Assembly (NCBI GenBank): GCA_045541135.1
Contig: JAZQIO010000060.1
Location: 1-49,148, forward strand
Origin: CAZNKU01 sp045541135
GTDB taxonomy: Bacteria; Bacillota; Clostridia; Monoglobales; Firm-18
Direction: 5' to 3'
Length of the DNA: 49,148 bases
Shown here: positions 8,729 to 17,426 of the stretch, piece by piece
Numbering within the stretch: position 1 is the first letter of the stretch
How the letters are laid out: each line of letters opens with the position of its first letter
Notes under the pieces: model-generated
Database searches by the model: none
What the model saw: the letters and a program-made list of their open reading frames with translations, nothing else
What the model was told of the DNA's origin: nothing
Made by a program: the position numbers and the translations under genes

Positions 8729-10879
8729 TTGAAAAAAATCAGTTATTATAAGAAAGCCTTTCATAATTTTGTTATCTTTATGATTATTCTGGCGATAATT
8801 TGTATTTTACTTATGCCGATATATTCGTCATTTTACGGAGCATTGCGTCAGAAGGCGGCGGAAAGTAATTATAACAAAATACGAGAAGAAATAAATATAA
8901 TGGAAAACGAAATAAATCTGCAAATTAATGTAGTGAAAAATATTACGTCCGGTAAGGATTTCAAAATCCTTTCAAATCCACCTGCATATGGGTACAATAC
9001 CTCTGACATGGAGTGGTTTGAAAGCAGGGAAAGTGTGCGCAAGGCATATTCAGCCTTAAAATCAATTGTGTCTTTGCAGGATAAAGCTTTTTTACTGTTC
9101 AGAAATAGCGACACACAAATTGATGCAAGCGGCTCTGTAGATGATTTTTATGCAGGTTATGATACTTTGTGGAGATTATCGGTGGAGGAGTCAGAATGCT
9201 CTATCGATGCGGCAATTTTACAGTTGTTTTTTAAAAAACACAACGGTCGTTTTGCAAGCAATATAGCTTACAATGATGTGACAAACGGCAAAAAGTACGA
9301 ACTTGTATATCTTCTTACCCTTACAGCCTTGAATGAAGAAATGGGAAATGACAGCATCTTCATTGCTTGTTATGATGCCGAAAAGCTTATAGAAAGACTG
9401 GAAATGGAAGATGAAATATCTTCGTTGCTCATTGTGGATGCCAACGGTAAAAAATTATATTCCCGGGGCAGAGATTATGATGCTTCCAAATACGATTTGT
9501 GTTACGAAAGTAAAAATCTGGGCATAAAAGTATATTTTATTGTATCCGATTCATATATGAACAAGCAATTAGAGCCCATAAACGCATTTATTATAATATC
9601 GTTGATACTTTTTGTGATATTTGGCATAGTAATTACTTTGGGCGTATCTTTTGTGGAAAAAAAGAATATCAGCAAGCTGGTTAAGTCTGTCGGCATACTG
9701 ACAGATGTTGAATTTCCCGAAACTGATGATTACAGCAAATATCTGGAAAATATGATTCTGAACATCGGTAAAAGAAACACAATGACTCAGAATATGCAAA
9801 AAGATTTGATTTTTACTAAAATGCTGGGATTTAAACTTTCAGAGGACGAGCTTGAACTTGTGCAGAAATATTTTTCATCTATGATATGTATTGTCATACT
9901 GAAAAATGCAGATGAAAAATACAAAAGTATGGATGACGACGTAATTTCATTTTTGAAAGACAACAATTCCGAGCCCATTCAAACTATTGATATAAATCAG
10001 TTTGAAAGCGTATGTTTCGTAAAAATGTCTGCAGTTTTAAAAGAAACACTTGAAGATATGATTGTGTTTATAAATAGAAAACACAAAGCAAATATACGTG
10101 GAATATGTGCAGTGTGTGACAGTGCAAACGATATTCCTGCAATATATGAAAAAATAAGAAGGGATATTAAATTTCTTGAATTCGGAACTCTTAAGTTTAT
10201 AAAAAGCTTTGAAGATAGCGGAAATTCGGAGGAATACAAAAACATAATTTCAAAAAGCAGACAGCTTTATGAAATCATTAAAAGCGGAAATGAATTTGAA
10301 GCCAAACGTATAGTATATGAACAGTGGTATAAAATCACCCAAAACGATATTGATACAGAAAATATAGGCTCGCTGTTTTTCTCTCAGACTTCTGTTTTGT
10401 TACGTATTATTACAGAAAACAATCTCAAAATATCTGAACCGAAATTCAAATCCGATGTAGATGTTGTTTCAATAGCCTTCGAAATCACGGAATGTATCGA
10501 ACAGATATGTAATATGATGAAAAATTCCGAAAAGAAGAATGACGACCGAATTACCAATATAATTGAATATATTAATCAAAGATATTGTGATTCATCATTC
10601 TATATGCCGGAGCTGGTAGGGAAGTTTGAACTTTCCGACCGTGCAATAGTGCAAATGCTCAAAAAGGCAACGGGAGACAATTTTTCCAATTATCTCGGAA
10701 AATTACGAATAGCTAAAGCAAAAGAGATTTTGGAAACAACAGATATGCCTGTTTCATCGGTTGCCTCTGCTTCAGGATTTGATTCGTCAAATTCATTGTA
10801 CAAGGCGTTTAAAAAAGTTTACGGCGTATCTCCTTCACTTTACAGAGGTAACAGAAAAGACGAACAGAATAAAGATTAA
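8729..10879 (+). CDS. Membrane-anchored AraC-family sensor-regulator
   Basis: The 716-residue protein has a transmembrane helix at about 14-34, an extracytoplasmic sensing segment (about 35-275), a second helix at about 278-302, a long cytoplasmic linker and a C-terminal AraC double HTH (about 610-705, ending KVYGVSPSLYR). This is the one-component design often found next to LplA/B/C-type sugar transporters in Clostridia. The start is TTG with a strong AAGGGAG site. It probably senses an external glycan fragment and activates the transporter operon downstream. Confidence 0.9.
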   Translation: MKKISYYKKAFHNFVIFMIILAIICILLMPIYSSFYGALRQKAAESNYNKIREEINIMENEINLQINVVKNITSGKDFKILSNPPAYGYNTSDMEWFESRESVRKAYSALKSIVSLQDKAFLLFRNSDTQIDASGSVDDFYAGYDTLWRLSVEESECSIDAAILQLFFKKHNGRFASNIAYNDVTNGKKYELVYLLTLTALNEEMGNDSIFIACYDAEKLIERLEMEDEISSLLIVDANGKKLYSRGRDYDASKYDLCYESKNLGIKVYFIVSDSYMNKQLEPINAFIIISLILFVIFGIVITLGVSFVEKKNISKLVKSVGILTDVEFPETDDYSKYLENMILNIGKRNTMTQNMQKDLIFTKMLGFKLSEDELELVQKYFSSMICIVILKNADEKYKSMDDDVISFLKDNNSEPIQTIDINQFESVCFVKMSAVLKETLEDMIVFINRKHKANIRGICAVCDSANDIPAIYEKIRRDIKFLEFGTLKFIKSFEDSGNSEEYKNIISKSRQLYEIIKSGNEFEAKRIVYEQWYKITQNDIDTENIGSLFFSQTSVLLRIITENNLKISEPKFKSDVDVVSIAFEITECIEQICNMMKNSEKKNDDRITNIIEYINQRYCDSSFYMPELVGKFELSDRAIVQMLKKATGDNFSNYLGKLRIAKAKEILETTDMPVSSVASASGFDSSNSLYKAFKKVYGVSPSLYRGNRKDEQNKD

Positions 10880-10944
10880 AAAACAAGTATTCGGATTTTT
10901 CACTTCAAAGCAAAATATTACATGTAGACATAATTCGACTATTT

Positions 10945-11015
10945 AGTGAAAAATACAAAAATTCACTGCGAATTCGTAATTTTCACTTTACAATTCGTTA
11001 ATAGTTTGTTATAAT
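10945..11015 (+). promoter_or_regulatory. Transporter promoter with upstream inverted repeat (AraC-type operator candidate)
   Basis: TTTACA (10987-10992) and TATAAT (11010-11015) are spaced by 17 nt. Immediately upstream, AGTGAAAAATAC (10945-10956) and GTAATTTTCACT (10976-10987) form an inverted repeat with one mismatch, enclosing GCGAATTCG. The position abutting the -35 box suits an activator such as the AraC-type regulator encoded just upstream. Confidence 0.6.
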
Positions 11016-11078
11016 TGGACTATGACGAAAACTGAAAAGTTTTGGAATAATATACAAATTTAGAAAGGATGGTTGTTT

Positions 11079-12767
11079 ATGACCAACAAAAAATTCAGAG
11101 TAGTTTCCCTAATTCTTGTTTGTATGTTGCTTATCACAGCATCACTTACAGGTTGCGGACAGAAGACGGGAACTGCCGGCGGTGACGTTTTAAACCCACT
11201 TGGCTCAGATCCTATTTCTAAAGAAAAGGTTACGCTTGAGTTTATGATGTCAAACTCCGGCCAGGTTGAAGATTATGAAACAAACAAGTACACACAGGAA
11301 ATTGAAAGAATGGGTAACATTGATATCAAATTCAATTTGCTCTCACCTGCAGACTCCGGTACAGTTATTAATCTTACACTAAGCTCCGGCAAGGATCTTC
11401 CGGACGTTGTTAACGGAAACCTTGCTGCAGATGTAGTTTCTACATACGGTGAAGCAGGCGTTATCATTCCTTTGAATGACTATTATGAAAATTCAAGCTA
11501 CTACTTGAAACCACAGCTTGAAGCATACGAAGCTGACACAGGTATTGATCTTCTTAAATACATCACAATGTCTGATGGTAACATTTATGGTGTAATTAAG
11601 TACAATGAATCATTGCAGAATGAAATTCCGGATGTGCTTTGGATTAACAAAGCTTGGCTTGCACAGGCTGGTATGGAAGTTCCTACAACATTAGATGAAT
11701 TTACAGCTGCTCTTTCATATTTTAAAACTCATGATATGAATGGTAATGGTAAGGCAGACGAAATTCCTGCAGTTGACTATGCAGCAGGTGCTATGCTTGG
11801 ACTTATTGAAAATGCATTTGTTAAAACCGGTGTAGACAACATCACAATTGCCGCAGACGGTTCACTTGAAATGTCATATGCTACAGAAGGTTACAAGGAA
11901 TTCCTTAAGTATGCTAACACTCTTTACAATAAGGGACTTATCGATCCGGTAACATTCTCGCAGGATAATGATACACGTAAGACTCTTCTTAACGGTGAAA
12001 CAACAATCGTTGGTGTATTCTCAGGTACATCCACTTCTGTTTTGACAGCTGGTTCTGCAAGACGTGAAGAACATCACTACGCACCAATGTTCCTTGATAA
12101 CCCTGCAAAACCGGGTTACTCAACATTTAGATACATGAAGACAATGCCTGACCAGGGTATGTTCATTACAAAAGAATGTCAGTATCCTGAAACAGCATTC
12201 CGTGTTGCTGACTATATGTGTTCTGAAAAGATGACTGTATGGTCACGTTGGGGTGAAGAAGGTTCAGACTGGTTGGCTCCTTCAGAATCAACAGTTGGTA
12301 TGTATGACTTCATTGATTATCCTGCATATCTTGAACCGGTACTACAGTGGGGTTCAAAACAGAATTCACACTGGCAGAATGCTACACCGGGCTTCAGAAG
12401 AACAAACATTTCTTTGGGTATGGCATCTAACGACAAATCACAAGAATCAAAAGCTTTTGCTATAAAAGAGCTTCATGAAAGATACAGTGATCCTAATTGG
12501 TCAAAGGATGATCCTAATACAAAACTGTTCTTTGAAAAGGTTACAAATGATCGTGTATACAGACTCATCTTCACAGCAGATGAACTTTCTGAAAGATCAG
12601 ACATCATAAACGCTATCGATCCATATGTAAAACAAATGCGTTATGAATTCGTTTCAGGAAAAACAAGTATTGACGGTGGTTGGAATGCATACATTAAGGA
12701 ACTTAAGGGTATGAACGTTGACAGACTTGTTGAAATATACAACACTGCTTACGATAGAATGAAATAA
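11079..12767 (+). CDS. Extracellular solute-binding lipoprotein (oligosaccharide ABC transporter)
   Basis: The 562-residue protein has a lipoprotein signal (basic MTNKKFR, hydrophobic core, lipobox LTGC near residue 26). The rest resembles the LplA-type/family 1 extracellular binding proteins, including a Ca-loop-like HDMNGNGKADE segment (about 220) often seen in this family. I chose the ATG at 11079 over the TTG at 11073 because it sits 9 nt after AAAGGA. It delivers oligosaccharide to the two permeases that follow. The missing ATPase is normally a shared MsmK/MsmX-type protein encoded elsewhere. Confidence 0.92.
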   Translation: MTNKKFRVVSLILVCMLLITASLTGCGQKTGTAGGDVLNPLGSDPISKEKVTLEFMMSNSGQVEDYETNKYTQEIERMGNIDIKFNLLSPADSGTVINLTLSSGKDLPDVVNGNLAADVVSTYGEAGVIIPLNDYYENSSYYLKPQLEAYEADTGIDLLKYITMSDGNIYGVIKYNESLQNEIPDVLWINKAWLAQAGMEVPTTLDEFTAALSYFKTHDMNGNGKADEIPAVDYAAGAMLGLIENAFVKTGVDNITIAADGSLEMSYATEGYKEFLKYANTLYNKGLIDPVTFSQDNDTRKTLLNGETTIVGVFSGTSTSVLTAGSARREEHHYAPMFLDNPAKPGYSTFRYMKTMPDQGMFITKECQYPETAFRVADYMCSEKMTVWSRWGEEGSDWLAPSESTVGMYDFIDYPAYLEPVLQWGSKQNSHWQNATPGFRRTNISLGMASNDKSQESKAFAIKELHERYSDPNWSKDDPNTKLFFEKVTNDRVYRLIFTADELSERSDIINAIDPYVKQMRYEFVSGKTSIDGGWNAYIKELKGMNVDRLVEIYNTAYDRMK

Positions 12768-12781
12768 TCGAGTTAATATTA

Positions 12782-12835
12782 GTCAGGACGAATTATTCCC
12801 ACTTATGTGGGAATAAATCGTTGCTGACAGTTTTT
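12782..12835 (+). terminator. Stem-loop between binding protein and permease (attenuator)
   Basis: ATTATTCCCAC (12792-12802) pairs with GTGGGAATAAT (12807-12817) inside an outer GTCAG/CTGAC pairing, followed by TTTTT. Stem-loops here commonly raise the ratio of binding protein to permease through partial termination or mRNA stabilisation. Confidence 0.7.
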
Positions 12836-12902
12836 AAAGTTTATATCTCATGGAAAGGCTAAAATCGGTAATTAAGAAAATCCGATATGGTTGGTGAACA
12901 GT

Positions 12903-13889
12903 ATGGTAAATAATTCAGTTACTACGGCAAATACGTTCGTAGAAACTAAGGAAATGCGTGCTAAAAGACGCACAAGCTTGAGAAAGCAAATCTTCAAATC
13001 ATGGCAGCTTTATCTTATGTTAATCTTGCCTGTTGGCTATTTGCTATTGTTCTCATATTACCCAATGTATGGTCTGCAGATTGCATTTAAAGATTATACA
13101 CCAAATTTGGGTATGGTAGGCAGTGAATGGGTTGGTATTCAGCATTTTGTAAACTTTATAAACAGCCAGATTTTCTGGGATTTGTTTAAGAATACATTAA
13201 CAATCTCACTTTACTCATTGATCTGCAGCTTCCCGCTTTCAGTTGTTCTTGCTCTTTGCCTGAACGTTGTTCGTGTGGAAAAGTTCAAAAAGGTAGTTCA
13301 AACAGTTACATACATACCTCACTTTTTCTCAGTTGTTATTATAGTAGGTATGATGTTCCAGATATTCAATCCACATATGGGTATATTCAAGCACATTGTG
13401 GAATTGTTTGCAGGTGAAGGTGCTGCGGTTCCTGACCTTATGGGTAATGGCGAGGCATTCTATCACACATATGTATGGTCAGCAATCTGGCAGAATCTTG
13501 GTTTTAACTCAATCATCTACATTGCTGCTTTGTCTTCAGTTGATACTGAACTTTACGAATCAGCACAGATTGACGGTGCATCACGTTTCAAAATTATGTT
13601 GCACATCGATATTCCAACAATTTTGCCTACAATCGTAATTATGCTTATCTTACGTTCAGGTCACATCTTGAGTCTTGGTTACGAAAAGGCATTGCTTATG
13701 CAGAATGACGCTAACATCAAATACAGTCAGTTGATTTCTACATACGTATATAATGAAGGTTTGATGAAAGGTTTCAAACAGTATTCAAGTGCTACGGCAA
13801 TCAACTTGTTTAACTCTATTATTAACTTCATTTGTATTTGGAGCGTAAATCAGTTCTCAAAGAAAGTTGGTGAAAGTAGCTTATGGTAA
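12903..13889 (+). CDS. ABC sugar permease (LplB/YteP-like)
   Basis: The roughly 328-residue membrane protein has six predicted helices and the EAA loop (ELYESAQIDGASRFKIMLHIDIPTI, about 218-242) that docks the ATPase. The start is uncertain: ATG 12903 is preferred (GGTG upstream), but GTG 12894 is in frame. It pairs with the next gene as the heterodimeric channel for oligosaccharide uptake. Confidence 0.9.
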   Translation: MVNNSVTTANTFVETKEMRAKRRTSLRKQIFKSWQLYLMLILPVGYLLLFSYYPMYGLQIAFKDYTPNLGMVGSEWVGIQHFVNFINSQIFWDLFKNTLTISLYSLICSFPLSVVLALCLNVVRVEKFKKVVQTVTYIPHFFSVVIIVGMMFQIFNPHMGIFKHIVELFAGEGAAVPDLMGNGEAFYHTYVWSAIWQNLGFNSIIYIAALSSVDTELYESAQIDGASRFKIMLHIDIPTILPTIVIMLILRSGHILSLGYEKALLMQNDANIKYSQLISTYVYNEGLMKGFKQYSSATAINLFNSIINFICIWSVNQFSKKVGESSLW

Positions 13890-14872
13890 AATCAATTTCA
13901 AAATCAGATGCAGATATAAAGGAATTGCGTGCTAAACGCAGAGAGGAAGAACGTCTTATTAAACAAAAGATGAAAGCTTCCCGTAAAATTAATGATACTT
14001 TTGAAGATAAAGTATTCTACATTGTAATCAATGTAATTCTAACACTTTTACTGTTGGTTATTGCAGTTCCTGTTTTGTACATTCTTGCTTGCTCTTTCTC
14101 TGATGCAGATAAGGTTATTGCAGGTAATGTTGTAGCTTGGCCGGTTAGTTTTACAATGGAAGGTTATGAAGCTATTTTCAATAATGGTACTTATAATGTT
14201 ATGACAGCTTTTAGAAACTCTATTTTCTATACTGCAGTCGGTACAATTTTGGCGTTGTTCCTTACATATTTGGCTGCATATCCGCTTGCAAGAAAGAATC
14301 TACCAGGTGGTTCAAAAGTTATGATGCTTTATACAATCACAATGTTTATCAGCGGTGGTATGATTCCGGGATATATGCTTATTACAGATACACTTAATAT
14401 AGGTAATACTGTATGGCCATTGATTATTTGCGGTGCTATCAACGTACAGAATATGATTATTGCAAGAACATTTATGAGTAACAGTATTCCGGGTGAATTG
14501 CTTGAAGCTTCACAGATTGACGGTTGTGATGACTTTGGTTTCTTTGTTAAAATTGTTATGCCGTTGTCAAAAGCAAGTATTGCCGTTTTGGCGTTGTACT
14601 ATGCTATCGCACATTGGAATAACTTTATGAATGCTTTGCTTTACATTCAGAAAGATGCCCTACAGCCGTTGCAGATTGTTCTTCGTGCTATTATTATTAA
14701 TAACGAAGCTGCTACTCAGGCTGCTGATGAATTCTCTGATAAGGCAGAACGTGTTAAGCAGTTGCTTAAATATTCAACAATCGTTGTATCAGTTGTTCCG
14801 GTACTTATCATTTATCCTTTCGTTCAAAAGCACTTTGTTAAAGGTGTTATGATCGGTTCAGTTAAGGGCTAA
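13883..14872 (+). CDS. ABC sugar permease (LplC/YtcP-like)
   Basis: The 329-residue permease has an EAA loop (ELLEASQIDGCDDFGFFVKIVMPLS, about 209-233) and six helices. It overlaps the previous gene by 7 nt, so the two are translationally coupled. The N-terminus carries a charged cytoplasmic extension (KELRAKRREEERLIKQ), shared in part with its partner. It completes the importer, apart from the ATPase. Confidence 0.9.
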   Translation: MVKSISKSDADIKELRAKRREEERLIKQKMKASRKINDTFEDKVFYIVINVILTLLLLVIAVPVLYILACSFSDADKVIAGNVVAWPVSFTMEGYEAIFNNGTYNVMTAFRNSIFYTAVGTILALFLTYLAAYPLARKNLPGGSKVMMLYTITMFISGGMIPGYMLITDTLNIGNTVWPLIICGAINVQNMIIARTFMSNSIPGELLEASQIDGCDDFGFFVKIVMPLSKASIAVLALYYAIAHWNNFMNALLYIQKDALQPLQIVLRAIIINNEAATQAADEFSDKAERVKQLLKYSTIVVSVVPVLIIYPFVQKHFVKGVMIGSVKG

Positions 14873-14900
14873 TACAAAAAACAATCATTCTAAATTTTAT

Positions 14901-14936
14901 AGAAGCTCGTCTTAATAAAGATGAGCTTCTTTTTTA
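14901..14936 (+). terminator. Intrinsic terminator of the transporter operon
   Basis: GAAGCTCGTCTT and AAGATGAGCTTC (one G-T pair) form a hairpin with loop AATA, followed by six T. Confidence 0.9.
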
Positions 14937-15090
14937 ATATTTTAATTCATAACATCGTTCATGAAATGCCCAATGTTTAAGCAGTTGTGATGGGATATTT
15001 TAAAAACTATTAAAAATATATTTCGGTTAAGAGAAATGGTTGAACAGTTACTCAACCATTTTATAATTATCATTATTTTATAGACTTAAT

Positions 15091-15369
15091 TTAATTAAAA
15101 AAAATTAATGACCCTATCGATAAGCCTAACCCAATTTTGGAACGACTTTTATATTGACTTTTAGGATTAATCATACCGATTAGACTTTTATAAGGTTTAC
15201 CAATAAAAAAGGGTAAAATACAAATCAATGATCCAAAAACCACTGAAATGGCAGCCAATTCCTTTCCCTCATTATTATTTGTATTGTTATTATTTAATCG
15301 ACTGCAAGATAAGCAAACATCTGCATCCTCTTTTAGGTCATTGCCAAAATTTGTACAATATATACCCAT
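15091..15369 (-). CDS. Small zinc-ribbon-like membrane protein
   Basis: The 92-residue protein has a degenerate N-terminal zinc ribbon: YCTNFGNDLKEDADVCLSC has the usual CxxC spacing but Phe in place of the second Cys. An Asn-rich linker and two hydrophobic segments (about 38-58 and 78-91) follow. It is an isolated minus-strand gene, related in design to the zinc-ribbon proteins at 39151-40648. The lost Cys suggests altered or absent zinc binding. Function unknown. Confidence 0.6.
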   Translation of the reverse strand: MGIYCTNFGNDLKEDADVCLSCSRLNNNNTNNNEGKELAAISVVFGSLICILPFFIGKPYKSLIGMINPKSQYKSRSKIGLGLSIGSLIFFN

Positions 15370-15502
15370 AATAAATTAACATTCAAGTTAGTTATCGTAT
15401 TCATTTTACAATAAAAAAGACAATAGTCAATAAATTGAAATTGACTTTTTATAAAGGTAGGTGTTACAAAGACAGGTAGGATAAAGGAGAGAAAGATAAA
15501 CC

Positions 15503-15574
15503 ATGAAGCATATCAATAGTATTGGAACCGGTTCCGTTGTAAGACACGTCATAGATTATGGAATGAATATTTAA
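15503..15574 (+). CDS. Short peptide ORF (23 residues), uncertain
   Basis: MKHINSIGTGSVVRHVIDYG is followed by MNI and a stop, preceded by a strong AAAGGAGAG site at 14-20 nt (wide spacing). It is not recognised. It could be a genuine leader peptide upstream of perR or the 5' end of a decayed gene. Confidence 0.3.
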   Translation: MKHINSIGTGSVVRHVIDYGMNI

Positions 15575-15590
15575 TAATTTAAAAAAACTA

Positions 15591-15642
15591 TTGATTTTTT
15601 ACAATTTAGCTGTTATAATATAAATAACGATAATCATTATCG
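15591..15642 (+). promoter_or_regulatory. perR promoter with PerR box
   Basis: TTGATT (15591-15596) and TATAAT (15614-15619) are spaced by 17 nt. A perfect 7-1-7 palindrome, CGATAATCATTATCG (15628-15642), lies 8 nt after the -10. It matches the Fur/PerR operator class (PerR consensus TTATAATNATTATAA), implying autoregulation. Confidence 0.85.
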
Positions 15643-15662
15643 ATTTGAAAGGAAGTGATTTA

Positions 15663-16079
15663 ATGGAAAGAAACATAAAGTACAGTCGACAAAGAGAGGC
15701 TATAATTGAAAATCTTCGAGGAAGATATGATCATCCTACAGCAGAACAGTTGTATGTTGATTTGAAAGCAAAATATCCTAAAATCAGTCTTGGCACTGTG
15801 TATAGAAATCTTGCCTTATTAGAAAGTATGGGTGATGTGGTAAAAATTTCAACAAATGCTGACAGCGACCGTTTTGACGGAAATGTAAATAACCATTATC
15901 ACTTTGCTTGTATTGGGTGCGGCGGAGTAAGTGATGTAGATATGCCGGTAAATGATACACTTGAGTCAAAGGTTGAAGAACTCACAAAAGCTGATGTAAA
16001 AACACATTCACTTGTTTTTTACGGAACCTGTGAAAAATGTAAGAAAAAAAGCTTGACAAATCAAATAATTATGTTATAA
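15663..16079 (+). CDS. perR: Peroxide-responsive Fur-family repressor PerR
   Basis: The 138-residue Fur-family protein has a winged-helix DNA-binding half (about 1-80, HPTAEQLY...GTVYRNLALLE). The C-terminal half has structural-zinc CxxC pairs (CIGC; CEKC) and the sensing-site pattern RFD...NHYHF. An Asp rather than Glu in RFD, together with HYH, matches PerR sensing residues rather than Fur. I chose the ATG at 15663 after AAAGGAAGTGA, not the TTG at 15645. It sits immediately upstream of rubrerythrin and has a palindromic operator at its own promoter. It should derepress oxidative-defence genes when peroxide oxidises its metal-site His. Confidence 0.9.
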   Translation: MERNIKYSRQREAIIENLRGRYDHPTAEQLYVDLKAKYPKISLGTVYRNLALLESMGDVVKISTNADSDRFDGNVNNHYHFACIGCGGVSDVDMPVNDTLESKVEELTKADVKTHSLVFYGTCEKCKKKSLTNQIIML

Positions 16080-16100
16080 TTAAATTAGTAATAATTACTA
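16053..16100 (+). promoter_or_regulatory. Rubrerythrin promoter with PerR operator
   Basis: TTGACA (16053-16058) and TATAAT (16075-16080) lie in the last codons of perR, 16 nt apart; the -10 box overlaps the perR stop. The perfect palindrome TAGTAATAATTACTA (16086-16100) begins 5 nt after the -10. The same geometry occurs at 40844-40891. Confidence 0.88.
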
Positions 16101-16137
16101 TTATTAAAATAAATATAAATATATGGAGGAAATAAAT

Positions 16138-16725
16138 ATGAAAAAATTTGTATGTTCAGTTTGCGGTTATGTTCATGAAGGAGATTCAGCACCTGAAAAG
16201 TGCCCGGTTTGTAAGGTACCTGCTGAAAAGTTCAAGGAAATGGTAGAAGGTGCGGCTTTGGCTGCAGAACACGAATATGGTGTTTATGCAAAAACAGTTA
16301 AAAATAACCCTGATATAAGCGAAGAAGACAAGAAATATATCTTTGAACAGTTGATGGCTAACTTTAATGGTGAATGTGCAGAAGTTGGTATGTATTTGTG
16401 CATGGCTCGTATTGCTCACAGAGAAGGTTATCCTGAAGTAGGTCTTTACTGGGAAAAAGCTGCTTATGAAGAAGCAGAACACGCTGCAAAGTTTGCAGAA
16501 CTTTTGGGTGAAGATTTAGAACCAAATATGAAGGCTACAACAAAAGATAACCTTGCATGGAGAGTAGACTGTGAATATGGTGCAACACAGGGTAAATTCG
16601 ACCTTGCTGCATGTGCTAAGAAAAATGGTCTAGATGCTATTCATGACACAGTTCATGAAATGGCTCGCGACGAAGCTCGCCACGGTAGAGGTTTAGAAGG
16701 ACTTCTTAAGAGATACTTCAAATAA
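16138..16725 (+). CDS. rbr: Reverse rubrerythrin
   Basis: The 195-residue protein has the rubredoxin knuckles first (CSVCGY near residues 5-10 and CPVC near 23-26), then a ferritin-like four-helix diiron domain with ExxH-type residues (NGECAEVGMY, EEAEHAAKF, DEARHGRG). This domain order is that of the PerR-repressed reverse rubrerythrins of clostridia, which reduce H2O2 (and O2 with partners) using NADH-derived electrons. The ATG at 16138 follows GGAGGA; the ATG at 16123 is too close to the operator. The last 17 residues recur exactly in a remnant at 23210-23263. Confidence 0.94.
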   Translation: MKKFVCSVCGYVHEGDSAPEKCPVCKVPAEKFKEMVEGAALAAEHEYGVYAKTVKNNPDISEEDKKYIFEQLMANFNGECAEVGMYLCMARIAHREGYPEVGLYWEKAAYEEAEHAAKFAELLGEDLEPNMKATTKDNLAWRVDCEYGATQGKFDLAACAKKNGLDAIHDTVHEMARDEARHGRGLEGLLKRYFK

Positions 16726-16746
16726 TTGAAATAACAACGAATTCTC

Positions 16747-16790
16747 AAACCCCTTGACATTAGGTAATACCTATTGTCAAGGGGTTTTTG
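16747..16790 (+). terminator. Rubrerythrin terminator
   Basis: AAACCCCTTGACA and TGTCAAGGGGTTT form a long stem (16747-16759 with 16774-16786), followed by T residues. Confidence 0.9.
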
Positions 16791-17135
16791 GTGTTATTTT
16801 TACAAATTTTTGCGATGCCGCATTGCACTATTCATTGTAATCTCAACATCCCTGAAAAAGCGACGATGAATGTGGCATCAACCGGCATTTTATGTGGCAT
16901 TTTAAAAGAAATTCTGACCAACCGGCATCGCGATGCCGCAATAATCCCCGAAACCCTTGCTGCGTAAGGCTTTAAGGGGTGTGGATGAATAGAAAAATGG
17001 GTGAGATTTTGGCATAAAAGACTTATGCACCGAACGTGACGAGATAGTCCACATAACAGTTCATGACACTTTGATGGAAATCGGACTTTTTATATGTGCA
17101 TAAACAATAAAAATGTTGTTTTTTCTACAATTCCA
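16791..17135. other. Gene-free border region with short repeats and a palindrome
   Basis: No intact gene is seen. GCGATGCCGCA occurs at 16812 and 16930, AACCGGCAT at 16880 and 16920, and TGTGGCAT at 16871 and 16893. CGGCATCGCGATGCCG (16923-16938) is a perfect 16-bp palindrome. The stretch looks more GC-rich than its surroundings and unlike them. It may be a relic of mobile DNA at the left edge of the cassette; this is inference. Confidence 0.45.
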
Positions 17136-17163
17136 TTGCTTTTTCGTGGATTTGTGATATACT
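17136..17163 (+). promoter_or_regulatory. Probable promoter of the accessory cassette
   Basis: TTGCTT (17136-17141) and TATACT (17158-17163) are spaced by 16 nt, upstream of the XRE gene. No clear operator palindrome was seen. Confidence 0.5.
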
Positions 17164-17204
17164 GAGAGTATAACAATTTTTATCTTTGAAAGGATGAAAA
17201 CAAA

Positions 17205-17408
17205 ATGTCAGTTACTTATACAAAGCTATGGCATATTTTGATTGATAAAGGTATGAAGAAAAAAGACCTGCAACAAGCTGCAGACCTTACAAACCATACC
17301 ATGCTCAAACTCCGTAATAATGAAAACATCACCACAGAAACAATCGGAAAGATATGTAAAGCACTTGATTGCAGAGCGGATGATATTATGGATTTTGAAG
17401 AGAAATAA
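17205..17408 (+). CDS. Small XRE-family HTH regulator
   Basis: The 67-residue protein is essentially one Cro/C1-type HTH (YTKLWHILIDKGMKKKDLQQ, recognition region NHTMLKLRNN, then TIGKICKALDC). It has an AAAGGA site and is 18 nt ahead of the nuclease-helicase gene. Such single-domain regulators commonly hold defence or restriction cassettes in check. Confidence 0.88.
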   Translation: MSVTYTKLWHILIDKGMKKKDLQQAADLTNHTMLKLRNNENITTETIGKICKALDCRADDIMDFEEK

Positions 17409-17426
17409 ATAGATTGGAGATAAATT

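Noticed and set aside
16981..17105. Possible decayed gene upstream of the XRE regulator
   Set aside because: A short open frame can be read (ending GLFICA) but I could not match it to any family, and stops interrupt it upstream.
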